Positions 56,294-64,000 of a stretch of 64,000 nucleotides of DNA are shown piece after piece (position 1 is the first letter of the stretch; each line of letters begins with the position of its first letter). The translations under genes and the position numbers were made by a program. The notes under the pieces are model-generated. The model was given only the letters and a program-made list of their open reading frames with translations. It had not been told where the DNA came from and made no database searches. The stretch covers positions 1 to 64,000 of the forward strand of contig JBBIQS010000037.1 of NCBI GenBank assembly GCA_037442205.1, in the 5' to 3' direction. This DNA comes from JBBIQS01 sp037442205. Lineage in GTDB: Bacteria > Myxococcota > Myxococcia > Myxococcales > UBA5297.

Positions 56294-57625
56294 ATGTCCG
56301 CTCGGGCGATCGCCTTTCAAGTCCTGCTGCAGGTCGAGCGCGCTGACGCGTACCTCAACGTCGCGCTCGATGCCGCCCTCAAGTCCGCCGGCGCGCTTCC
56401 CCGCCAGGAGGCGGCGCTGGCCACCGAGCTGTGCTACGGCGTGGCCCGCCGCCAGCTGGCGCTCGACGCCGCCATCGCCGCCCACTCCAGCCGGCCGATC
56501 AAGAAGCTCGAGACCGCTGTGCTGGTCGCCCTGCGGCTGGGCGCCTATCAGCTGCTTTACCTGGATCGGGTGCCGGCGCACGCCGCGGTCTCCGAGTCGG
56601 TGGAGCTGGTGCGCAAGCAGGGGCTGGTCCGAGCGACCGGGTTCGTCAACGCGATTCTGCGCAAGCTGGCAGCCCAGCTCGAGGTTCCGCTGCCCAACGA
56701 GCCGGTGCAGCGGATCTCAGTCGAGGCCTCGCACCCGCTCTGGCTGGTGCAGCGGTGGGCGACCCGCTTCGGCCTGGAGGAAGCCCAGGCGCTCTGCGGC
56801 GCCGACAACGAAGCTCCGCCGGTCTGCCTGCGCGTCAACCGGCAGCGCGCCACCCGCGAGGAAGTCCTCGACGTCCTCGAGAAGGAGGGCGTCCGCGCCA
56901 AGCCTTCCGAGCTGTCGCCCGTGGGCGTGATCCTCGAGGACGCCGGGCGGCTGAGCGCGCTGCCGAGCTTCCAGAAGGGCATCTACCAGGTGCAGGACGA
57001 GGCGGCGCAGCTGGTCGGCCTGTTCGCCCAGCCCAGGCCCGGCATGCGCGTACTCGACGCCTGCGCGGCGCCCGGCGGCAAGGCCTGCCATCTCGCCGAG
57101 CTGATGGAGGGCCAGGGCGAGGTCTACGCGCTCGACATCCACCCCCGCAAGCTGGAGAAGATCCAGGAGGAGGCGCGGCGGCTGGGCCACGAGCCGATGA
57201 TGCGCCTGCGCGCGGCCGACGCCGGCCGGCCGCTGCCCTTCGAAAAGTCGTCGTTCGACCTGATTCTGCTCGACGCCCCGTGCACCGGCCTGGGCACCCT
57301 GCGCCGCCATCCCGAGCTGCGCTACCGGCGCAACGAGTCCGACGTGCCGCGCATGGCCGAGCTGCAGCGCTCGCTGGCCAAGAACCTGCTCGAGTACCTC
57401 AGGCCGGGCGGGACCTTCGTCTTCGCCGTCTGCTCCACCGAGCCCGAGGAGGGCCCGCTGCAGGCCGAGTGGCTGACGAGCACGGGGTTGTTGCTGGCGG
57501 CCAGCACCGCCGCGGGGGTCGACTGGGACAAGGTCAAGGACCGCGGCGGCGGCATGGCCACCTTCCCCCACCGCCACCGCACCGACGGGTTCTTCGCCGC
57601 CCGCTTCCAGCGCAAGGCCTCCTAG
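56294..57625 (+). CDS. rsmB: 16S rRNA (cytosine967-C5)-methyltransferase
   Basis: A 443-residue enzyme: an N-terminal NusB-like RNA-binding domain (ARAIAFQVLLQVERADAYLN), then a SAM-dependent methyltransferase domain with LDACAAPGGKACHLAEL, the catalytic cysteines in LDAPCTGLGTLRRHPE and FAVCSTEPEEG, and the C-terminal TDGFFAARFQR. It methylates C967 of 16S rRNA. Downstream of the AroQ-like gene and upstream of rpe, 23 bases away. Confidence 0.95.
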   Translation: MSARAIAFQVLLQVERADAYLNVALDAALKSAGALPRQEAALATELCYGVARRQLALDAAIAAHSSRPIKKLETAVLVALRLGAYQLLYLDRVPAHAAVSESVELVRKQGLVRATGFVNAILRKLAAQLEVPLPNEPVQRISVEASHPLWLVQRWATRFGLEEAQALCGADNEAPPVCLRVNRQRATREEVLDVLEKEGVRAKPSELSPVGVILEDAGRLSALPSFQKGIYQVQDEAAQLVGLFAQPRPGMRVLDACAAPGGKACHLAELMEGQGEVYALDIHPRKLEKIQEEARRLGHEPMMRLRAADAGRPLPFEKSSFDLILLDAPCTGLGTLRRHPELRYRRNESDVPRMAELQRSLAKNLLEYLRPGGTFVFAVCSTEPEEGPLQAEWLTSTGLLLAASTAAGVDWDKVKDRGGGMATFPHRHRTDGFFAARFQRKAS

Positions 57626-57648
57626 CCTGCGCAGATCGAGGGATCGAG

Positions 57649-58299
57649 ATGACCCGCCTCGTGGCCCCGTCCATCCTCTCGGCCGACTTCGGCCGGCTCG
57701 CCGAGGAGGTTCGCGCGGTGGAGGCGGCCGGCGCCGACCTGATCCACGTCGACGTCATGGACGGCCGCTTCGTGCCCAACCTCACCATCGGGCCGCTGGT
57801 GGTCGAGGCGGTTCGGCGGGCGACCAGGCTTCCCCTCGACGTCCACCTGATGATCGTCGAGCCGGAGAGGTATATCGACGACTTCGCCAGGGCCGGGGCC
57901 AGCCGGATCTCGGTCCACGCCGAGGCCTGCCCGCACCTGCACCGGACCCTGCAGCAGATCGCCGCCGCCAAGGCGATGCCGGCGGTGGCCCTCAACCCGG
58001 CCACGCCGCTGTCGGCGGTGGAGGAGATCCTCCCCGACGTCGGGATGGTGCTGTTGATGAGCGTCAACCCCGGCTTCGGCGGCCAGTCCTTCATCCCCCA
58101 GTCGCTCGACAAGATCCGCCGCCTGCGGGCGATGATCGACGAGCGCGGCCTGAAAGTGGACCTCGAGGTCGACGGGGGCATCAAGCCGCAGAACGTCGGC
58201 CAGGTGGTGGCCGCCGGCGCCAACGTGCTGGTGGCCGGCTCGGCGGTGTTCGGGCACCGGGACTACGCCCAGGCCATCGCCGCCCTGCGAGCGAGCTAA
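57649..58299 (+). CDS. rpe: Ribulose-phosphate 3-epimerase
   Basis: A 216-residue TIM-barrel enzyme of the pentose phosphate pathway. Signatures are APSILSADFGRL, HVDVMDGRFVPNLTIGP, LDVHLMIVEPE, MSVNPGFGGQSFIP and LEVDGGIKPQN; the metal-binding His and Asp residues are intact. ATG at 57649, 23 bases after rsmB. The pairing rsmB-rpe is common in this group. Confidence 0.96.
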   Translation: MTRLVAPSILSADFGRLAEEVRAVEAAGADLIHVDVMDGRFVPNLTIGPLVVEAVRRATRLPLDVHLMIVEPERYIDDFARAGASRISVHAEACPHLHRTLQQIAAAKAMPAVALNPATPLSAVEEILPDVGMVLLMSVNPGFGGQSFIPQSLDKIRRLRAMIDERGLKVDLEVDGGIKPQNVGQVVAAGANVLVAGSAVFGHRDYAQAIAALRAS

Positions 58300-58434
58300 C
58301 CCTCCGTCTCCTCTCCGCTTCTTGGCCCCCCGACGATCGCCGCCGATCATTTGGGCTTGCGGCGCGAGACGTACTAGACTCGCCGGTTGCGAGCCGTTCG
58401 CCGGCTCACCTTGTCACCTTCCGTGGAGTGGTCC

Positions 58435-61400
58435 ATGAGCACCGGTCTCCGACTGTTGACCTTCGCCGCCCTGGCCGTCGCCATCGCCGGCTGCCCCCAG
58501 CCCAAGCCGACCGGGACCCCGACCCTGACGATGGTCGCCAAGCCGGACTCGATCAACAGCGACGGCGCGACCACCGACCTCACCATCACCGGCACCGACG
58601 AGACCGGCGGCCCGATGGTCGGCTCGGTCACGCTGGCGGCCACCGCCGGGACCTTCACTCCCAAGCTGGTCACCCTGGTCAACGGCACCGGCACCGCCAG
58701 CTACGCCTGCAACAAGGCCAAGGACCCGAAGTGCACCGGGCTGATGGTGCTCAGCGCCCAGTCCGGCTCGCTATTGGCCACCACCACGGTGACGCTGATA
58801 GACCAGGGCCAGGTGAACGTCCAGGTCGCCTCGGACAAGCCCTCGCTGGTCACCGCGGTCGGTAACGACTCGGCAGTGATCACCGTTACCGTCAAGCGCG
58901 GCAGCAATGCCTTCCCCGATCAATCGGTGAAGCTCGAGGCCACCAACGCCACCGGCCCGGCCGGGACCTGGGACACGACTACCAGCGCAACCGTCACCAA
59001 GAGCACCGGCGCCGATGGCGCGGTCAGCGCCGTTTTCCATCCCGGCAGCGCCGCCCCCGGCCCGGTGACCATCAAGGCCACTGTGGCCGAGGTTTCGGGC
59101 TCGACCACGGTGAACCTGACTCCTCCCTCGGTGACCATCAAGTTCGCGGGCAGCGCCACTTGCGCCTACGCCGGCATCGGGCGCGCCAACAGCCTCACCG
59201 CCCAGATCACGAACGGCACCAGCGACGTCGCGGCGGTCCTCACCCTCCAGGTCACCACTCCCTCAGGAATGCTGGCCGCCAGCGGCGGCACGCCGAGCGC
59301 CAAGACCCTCACGCTGACCACCGATGCCAACGGCCAGGCGCCCTTCGACCTCTACCTGGATACCGATCCGCTGACCTTCCCGGCCACTGGTACCAGCCAG
59401 GGCATCACCTCGGTGATGCTGGCCGGCGAGATCCGGGCCAACACCACCAAGCTCGCCGACATCAGCGCCCCGGTCACCGTCAAGCAGATCATCCCGGTGG
59501 TCAGCTCTGCTTCGTCCTCTCCCAAGCTCGAGGTCGGCGTGGGCGACAGCCTCCCTCTGACCGTGCAGTTGCATGAGACGACGCCGACCGGCCTTCCACT
59601 GACTTTCAGTGGAATCCAGATCGACGTCGACGCGGCCGGCACCGCGGTCTCCGACGGGGCCAATACCAGCCCCAGCCTCACCGTCTCGACCGACGCCACC
59701 GGCAAGGCGTCCTTCACGGTGCTGGGGCCGACCCAGAAGCCCACCGCCTCGATCCCCGCCCGAGCCACGGTGAAGTCTGGAGTTGATTTCAAGCAGACCT
59801 TTACCCTGCCGATCGCCTACGACGTTCCCAAGGCCGCCTGGCTTCCGACCCAGCTGCGCACGACCGCCTACACCGGTCTCTCCGACTTCGTCGATCTCAA
59901 GCTCGAGTTGCAGGACTCCAACGGCATCTCGCTCGGCAGATTCAGCGGAGTCCAGATCCCGGTCACCGCCAGCGCCCACCAGGTCCAGGGCTCCGGCACC
60001 CCGTCCAAGTCGGTGACCACGACCACCGATGCCAGCGGCCAGGCTACCGTCCGGTTCAGCCCCTCCAACGGCGACAGCGCCACCAGCTCGACGCTCTCGG
60101 CGGCGCTGCCGGTCCAGACCACGGCCTCGACCCTCGCCATGACCGTCCAGAAGCCGAAGATCGGCTGGTCCAGCACGACGCTGCTCAACGCCATGCCCGC
60201 GGCGCTGGGTGACGTCCAGCAGGTGACGGCGGAGATCCAGGACTCGAGCACCTCGCAGCCGCTGACCGGCGTCGTCGCCTCGCTTTCGAGCATCCCGCTG
60301 AATTTCAGCGTCAAGAGCGGCCCGGGGACCTTTACCCCGACCAACCCGGTGCAGGTACTCACCGACGCCAAGGGCGCGGCCACCGCCGGGGTGTCGATCG
60401 GAACCGTCTCCGGCTCCGTCGTCCTGGCAGTCACCGCGGTGGGCACCGCCACCGGCGGCATCTCCGACGGCGCGGGCACCATCGTGGTCAACCCGACCCG
60501 GGTCACCTTGAGCGCCGGCAACAATCAGGTCGCCAACCTCCCGGGCGCCGGGCTGCCGCTGAGCGGCCAGATCGAGCAGCAGATCGGCGGCTCTTGGGTC
60601 GCGGTCGCCCGCAGCGGAGTGTCGATCACCTTCGCCACCGACAACCACCTGCTGGCCAACGGCGCCAGCGGCGCCAAGTCGGTCACCGCCACCACCAACG
60701 CCAGCGGCATCGCCACCGCCACCTTTGCCCCCAGCGCCAGCGACCTGAGCACCACCGCCAAGGTGACTGCATACGTCACCGCCGCCGGAGCCACGGCGAC
60801 TCCCGCGCCGGTGGCCTATTCGGTGAGCATCACCTCGCCGAAGGTTGCGCTGAGCGCCTCGCCGGCGAAGATCCCCGGCTCGGTGGCTGCCTACACCACC
60901 TTGACCGCTCAGATCGTCGACGCCAACGGCGTCGCCCTCACCAACTCCGGCATCTCGATCAGCTTCGACCCGGGCACCGTCGGCCAGCTCGCCGACGCCA
61001 CCACCGGCGCCGCCCTCTCCGCCCCCACCACCGTCACCACCGACGCCAACGGCCAGGCCAAGGTGCGCTACGTGGCCACCGGGGCCGGGACCGATGCCTC
61101 GGCCTCGGTCTCCGTTACTCCCAAGGCCACCATCGCCGCGTCGGGAGTCTCGGCCACCACCTCGGTGACCATCGACCCGCTGCAGATCGATCTCAAGGCC
61201 GACAGCTCCATCCTCTACAACGGGGTCGGCGACAAGACGACCCTGCACGCCCGGCTCTGGTACGGGGGCGCGGTGCAGGCCAAGGCCGGCGTCTCGGTCA
61301 AGCTGAACACCGGCAAGCCGCTGCCCTCGCACGGATTCCTCGACGCGGTGGGCAACATCGTCAACACCATCACCCTGACCACCAACGCGCTGGGCGAGGC

Positions 61401-64000
61401 CACGGTGCTCTTCGCCCCCGACGTCGGCGACACCTCGACCAGCGCCTCGGTCACCTGGAATCTGCCGGCCAACAACGTCAACGGCATCACCCCGCTGGCC
61501 CTCGCCATCGCCAAGCCCGGGCTGAGCTTCCTGGGGACCCCGCCCAACATCGTGGTCGGCATCGGTGCCCAGCAGAAGTTCCTCTTCCAGCTGACCAACG
61601 CCTCCGGCACTCCGCTGGCACGCTCGGGCGTGTCGATCAACTTCAGCGTCGTCAACACCACCACCAAGGCGGCGCCGCAGAGCGCCAAGCTGGCGGGCGA
61701 CACCGGCTCGGGCATCGTCACTCTGCAGACCGACACCCTCGGCCAGGTGACCGCGGTGCTCAACTCCGGCAGCACCGCTGAGCCGCTGACCGTCACCGCC
61801 TCGGCCCCAGGCATCACCTCCGGCACCGCCACCGCCAACCTGGTGCAGGCCAACCTGACCATCAGCCTCTCCAAGAGCTCGGTGTACAACGGGCTGACCG
61901 ACACCGTGGACGTCACCGCGCAGCTGCGCGACCTGTCGAACGCCCCGCTCAACTACGCCGGGGTTGACGTCTCCGTCTCCACCACCGCCCACCAGCTGAC
62001 CCTGGGCACCGTCATCAGCGCCACCTGGCTGCACGGGGTCACCGACGCCTCCGGCAAGCTGGTCGTCAAGCTGGTCCCGGTGGTCGGAGACGCCAACGCC
62101 TCGACAACGCTGCGCGCCGCGCTGGGCAACGCCGCCCCCTCCTCCGGCCTGACCGGCCAGGTAGTCAACGTGGTCAAGCCGAAGCTGGCCTTCGTCGGGA
62201 CGCTGCCGGTGATGCAGGCCGCGCTGGGCGACACCGCCACCCTCACCGCGCAGATCCAGGATCCTTCCACCAGCCTGCCGATCACCAGCGTGCCGGTCTC
62301 GGGGGTGGCGATGACCTTCGCCGCCACCACTCCGGGCAGCTTCATGGCCGGCGCACCGGCGACCAGCACCCCGACGGTGCAGATGACCTCGCTGGCTGAC
62401 GGCACCGCCGCGGTGACCTTCGCCGCCGGCACCACCAGCGGCGTCTCCAACCTGACCGTCACCGCCCTGGGGATGACCAGCGCCACCGGGTCGATCAGCA
62501 TCAACGCCCTGCGCCTGAGCTTCCCGGCGCAGACCAACATCGTGAACAACTACGTCGGCGAAACCCTGCCGCTCAACGCCCAGCTCGAGCAGCAGACCGG
62601 CGCCACCACCTGGACCACGCTGGCGCGCAACAACGTCAACATCACCTGGGAGGTGAGCCTCTCCAACCACCTCTTGGACAACGGCGGCAGCGGCTCGAAG
62701 AGTATCACCAACAATACCAACGCCCAGGGCATCGCCGCCGCCACCTTCGTGCCCTTCGTCGGCGAGCCGGCCACCGCCGCCAACGTGATCGCCTATGTCA
62801 CCGCCGAGGGCAAGACCAGCCCGGTGCCGGTGGTCTTCGCGATCACCGTCAATGCGCTGACCCTGTCGGCGACCGCCAACCCCACCTCGCTGACCAGCGG
62901 CCTGGGCAGCACCGCCACCATCACCGCCCAGCTCAAGAACGGAACCAACAACGTGCCGAAGCAGGGCGTGGCCATCGACTTCTCCACCGACCTGGGCGGC
63001 TTCCAGGTCGGCGCTGGAAGCGCCAAGACCACCACTCTCTTCACCGATGCCACCGGCAAGGCCACCGCCACCTTCGTCACCGGCAGCGACACCGGCACCG
63101 CCCACCTGGTGGTCTCACGCACCGGGATGCCGACCAACGCCACCGCCACCATCACCCTCACCGGCACTGGGGTGAACCTGAGCGCCAGCCCGCTCAAGCT
63201 CTACCAGAACGTGGGCGACAGCGCGCAGCTGACCGCCCAGCTGACGGCCAATGGTCAGCCCAGCCCCACCGCCGGCCAGACCATCACCTTCGCCACCGAC
63301 TTCCACCTGCTGAACAACGGCACCACCACCGGCAAGAGCCTCACCGCCACGACCGACTCCACCGGCAAGGCGACGATGACCTTCCAGCCGGACACCGCCG
63401 ACACTGCCACCGCGGCGGCGGTCACCGCCTCCACCGGGGCCAACACCAGCGTGCCCCAGACCATCCAGGTGGCGACGCTGAGCCTGGCGGTCACCAGCAG
63501 CGCGGCGACCATGACCACCGGGGTCAACCAGACCGCCTCGATCACCGTGCAGCTGATGGACGGGACCACGGCGGTGCCGCGCTCCAACGTGGCCATCACC
63601 CTGACCACCGACCTGGGCCAGCTCACCAACGGCACCACCACCGGTGCCACGGTGACCGTCAACACCGACGCCGCCGGCAAGGCCACCGCCACCTTCCTCA
63701 CCGGGACCACCCCGGGCACCGCCAACCTCACCGCCAGCCGCGCCCGGTTGAACAACGGCACCGCCAAGATCACCCTGCAGCCAGTGAACGTGGTCATCGC
63801 CACTGCCAAGCCGGCGCTCTACACCGGGATCAACGACTCGACCACCGGGACGGTGACCCTCTCCGCCGGCACCACCGCGCTGACCAACACCACCTTCTCC
63901 CTGGGCACCTCGCTGGGCACGCTGGTCGGCCCGGGCGGCTCGGGCACCTCGATCCAGCTGACCACCGACACCAGCGGCGTGGCGGCCTTCACCCTGCAGT
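58435..64000 (+). CDS. Giant lipoprotein with Ig-like (Big_1/invasin-type) repeats, 3' truncated by the window edge
   Basis: The frame runs open from ATG 58435 to the last base, at least 1855 codons, with no stop. The N terminus is a lipoprotein signal (lipobox AIAGC, lipidated Cys20). The rest is a chain of beta-sandwich modules of about 100-120 residues, each with a conserved turn such as TTDANGQA or NTDAAGKATATF. I count 16 such turns, from about 59011 to 63961. The modules resemble bacterial Ig-like group 1 (invasin) domains, found in adhesins. It is expected on the outer surface. A ribosome site GTGGAGTGG precedes the start. Composition is very rich in Thr, Ala, Gly and Val, and the complementary strand also shows a long open frame, which is not real. 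Binding target unknown. Confidence 0.88.
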   Translation, partial: MSTGLRLLTFAALAVAIAGCPQPKPTGTPTLTMVAKPDSINSDGATTDLTITGTDETGGPMVGSVTLAATAGTFTPKLVTLVNGTGTASYACNKAKDPKCTGLMVLSAQSGSLLATTTVTLIDQGQVNVQVASDKPSLVTAVGNDSAVITVTVKRGSNAFPDQSVKLEATNATGPAGTWDTTTSATVTKSTGADGAVSAVFHPGSAAPGPVTIKATVAEVSGSTTVNLTPPSVTIKFAGSATCAYAGIGRANSLTAQITNGTSDVAAVLTLQVTTPSGMLAASGGTPSAKTLTLTTDANGQAPFDLYLDTDPLTFPATGTSQGITSVMLAGEIRANTTKLADISAPVTVKQIIPVVSSASSSPKLEVGVGDSLPLTVQLHETTPTGLPLTFSGIQIDVDAAGTAVSDGANTSPSLTVSTDATGKASFTVLGPTQKPTASIPARATVKSGVDFKQTFTLPIAYDVPKAAWLPTQLRTTAYTGLSDFVDLKLELQDSNGISLGRFSGVQIPVTASAHQVQGSGTPSKSVTTTTDASGQATVRFSPSNGDSATSSTLSAALPVQTTASTLAMTVQKPKIGWSSTTLLNAMPAALGDVQQVTAEIQDSSTSQPLTGVVASLSSIPLNFSVKSGPGTFTPTNPVQVLTDAKGAATAGVSIGTVSGSVVLAVTAVGTATGGISDGAGTIVVNPTRVTLSAGNNQVANLPGAGLPLSGQIEQQIGGSWVAVARSGVSITFATDNHLLANGASGAKSVTATTNASGIATATFAPSASDLSTTAKVTAYVTAAGATATPAPVAYSVSITSPKVALSASPAKIPGSVAAYTTLTAQIVDANGVALTNSGISISFDPGTVGQLADATTGAALSAPTTVTTDANGQAKVRYVATGAGTDASASVSVTPKATIAASGVSATTSVTIDPLQIDLKADSSILYNGVGDKTTLHARLWYGGAVQAKAGVSVKLNTGKPLPSHGFLDAVGNIVNTITLTTNALGEATVLFAPDVGDTSTSASVTWNLPANNVNGITPLALAIAKPGLSFLGTPPNIVVGIGAQQKFLFQLTNASGTPLARSGVSINFSVVNTTTKAAPQSAKLAGDTGSGIVTLQTDTLGQVTAVLNSGSTAEPLTVTASAPGITSGTATANLVQANLTISLSKSSVYNGLTDTVDVTAQLRDLSNAPLNYAGVDVSVSTTAHQLTLGTVISATWLHGVTDASGKLVVKLVPVVGDANASTTLRAALGNAAPSSGLTGQVVNVVKPKLAFVGTLPVMQAALGDTATLTAQIQDPSTSLPITSVPVSGVAMTFAATTPGSFMAGAPATSTPTVQMTSLADGTAAVTFAAGTTSGVSNLTVTALGMTSATGSISINALRLSFPAQTNIVNNYVGETLPLNAQLEQQTGATTWTTLARNNVNITWEVSLSNHLLDNGGSGSKSITNNTNAQGIAAATFVPFVGEPATAANVIAYVTAEGKTSPVPVVFAITVNALTLSATANPTSLTSGLGSTATITAQLKNGTNNVPKQGVAIDFSTDLGGFQVGAGSAKTTTLFTDATGKATATFVTGSDTGTAHLVVSRTGMPTNATATITLTGTGVNLSASPLKLYQNVGDSAQLTAQLTANGQPSPTAGQTITFATDFHLLNNGTTTGKSLTATTDSTGKATMTFQPDTADTATAAAVTASTGANTSVPQTIQVATLSLAVTSSAATMTTGVNQTASITVQLMDGTTAVPRSNVAITLTTDLGQLTNGTTTGATVTVNTDAAGKATATFLTGTTPGTANLTASRARLNNGTAKITLQPVNVVIATAKPALYTGINDSTTGTVTLSAGTTALTNTTFSLGTSLGTLVGPGGSGTSIQLTTDTSGVAAFTLQ
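59011..64000 (+). repeat. Sixteen in-frame Ig-like modules (about 300-370 bases each)
   Basis: The conserved turn (T-[TN]-D/N-A-x-G-x-A) occurs at about 59011, 59317, 59689, 60022, 60361, 60691, 61036, 61378, 61729, 62041, 62389, 62716, 63043, 63349, 63664 and 63961. Spacing varies from 297 to 372 bases. The copies are diverged in DNA; the array continues past the window edge. Confidence 0.8.

Noticed and set aside
59263..63105. A 1280-codon open frame on the minus strand
   Set aside because: It is the complement of the plus-strand Ig-like repeat gene, in which low-stop GC-rich codons keep the other strand open. Its translation is Gly-rich and resembles no known protein.

Overview
The window is about 70% GC, densely coded, and reads as a chromosomal segment of a Myxococcota-like (former Deltaproteobacteria) bacterium. 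The pointers are a PilZ-like domain fused to an Hsp70 ATPase, a type II/IV-secretion (MshEN-like) N-terminal domain joined to HEAT repeats, many small lipoproteins, c-type haem motifs in a lipoprotein and in a sensor kinase, and a sigma-54 response regulator. This placement is inference from gene content. I saw no rRNA, tRNA, insertion sequence, prophage or CRISPR array.

Layout. 1-8.2 kb: end of an RDD membrane protein, an MshEN/HEAT protein, an orphan ABC-type binding lipoprotein, a RavA/ViaA-like MoxR ATPase plus VWA pair, and an F420-reductase-like oxidoreductase. 8.4-16 kb: a GT39-type glycosyltransferase, Cu/Zn superoxide dismutase, a cupin, a GH5 endoglycoceramidase-like lipoprotein, a two-gene YeeE/YedE sulfur transporter and two coupled lipoproteins. 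16-28 kb: alaS, a RidA/SRPBCC pair divergent from an HxlR regulator, a histidine kinase, PilZ-Hsp70, thiol peroxidase, a dihaem lipoprotein, a 2Fe-2S ferredoxin, an EI24/CysZ-like membrane protein and Fe/Mn superoxide dismutase. 28.5-40 kb: rplM-rpsI, an M61 peptidase, glnA, duplicated Cys-rich lipoproteins, a four-S1-domain protein, an ADP-ribosylglycohydrolase, a HAD phosphatase and rlmN. 40-49 kb: a membrane-anchored GcvH-like protein with a Cys-rich partner, a lipoprotein built of 43-residue repeats, an operon of haem-type histidine kinase, archaemetzincin and sigma-54 regulator, and class I fumarase. 49-58.3 kb: a metallo-beta-lactamase-fold hydrolase, DAHP synthase, a HEAT protein, glycerate kinase, then fmt, an AroQ-like fusion, rsmB and rpe. 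58.4 kb to the end: a giant Ig-like repeat lipoprotein that runs off the window.

How the genes fit together. Redox defence is a recurring theme: SodC, Fe/Mn SOD, Tpx, sulfur import and the haem-containing proteins. The least conventional parts are the histidine kinase-archaemetzincin-sigma-54 regulator operon with translational overlaps at both junctions, the GcvH-like protein without the lipoyl lysine beside a Cys-rich miniprotein, the AroQ-like fusion whose catalytic tyrosine is replaced by phenylalanine, and the alpha-repeat lipoprotein. The plus strand of 58435-64000 is one open frame; a long minus-strand open frame across it is only its shadow.
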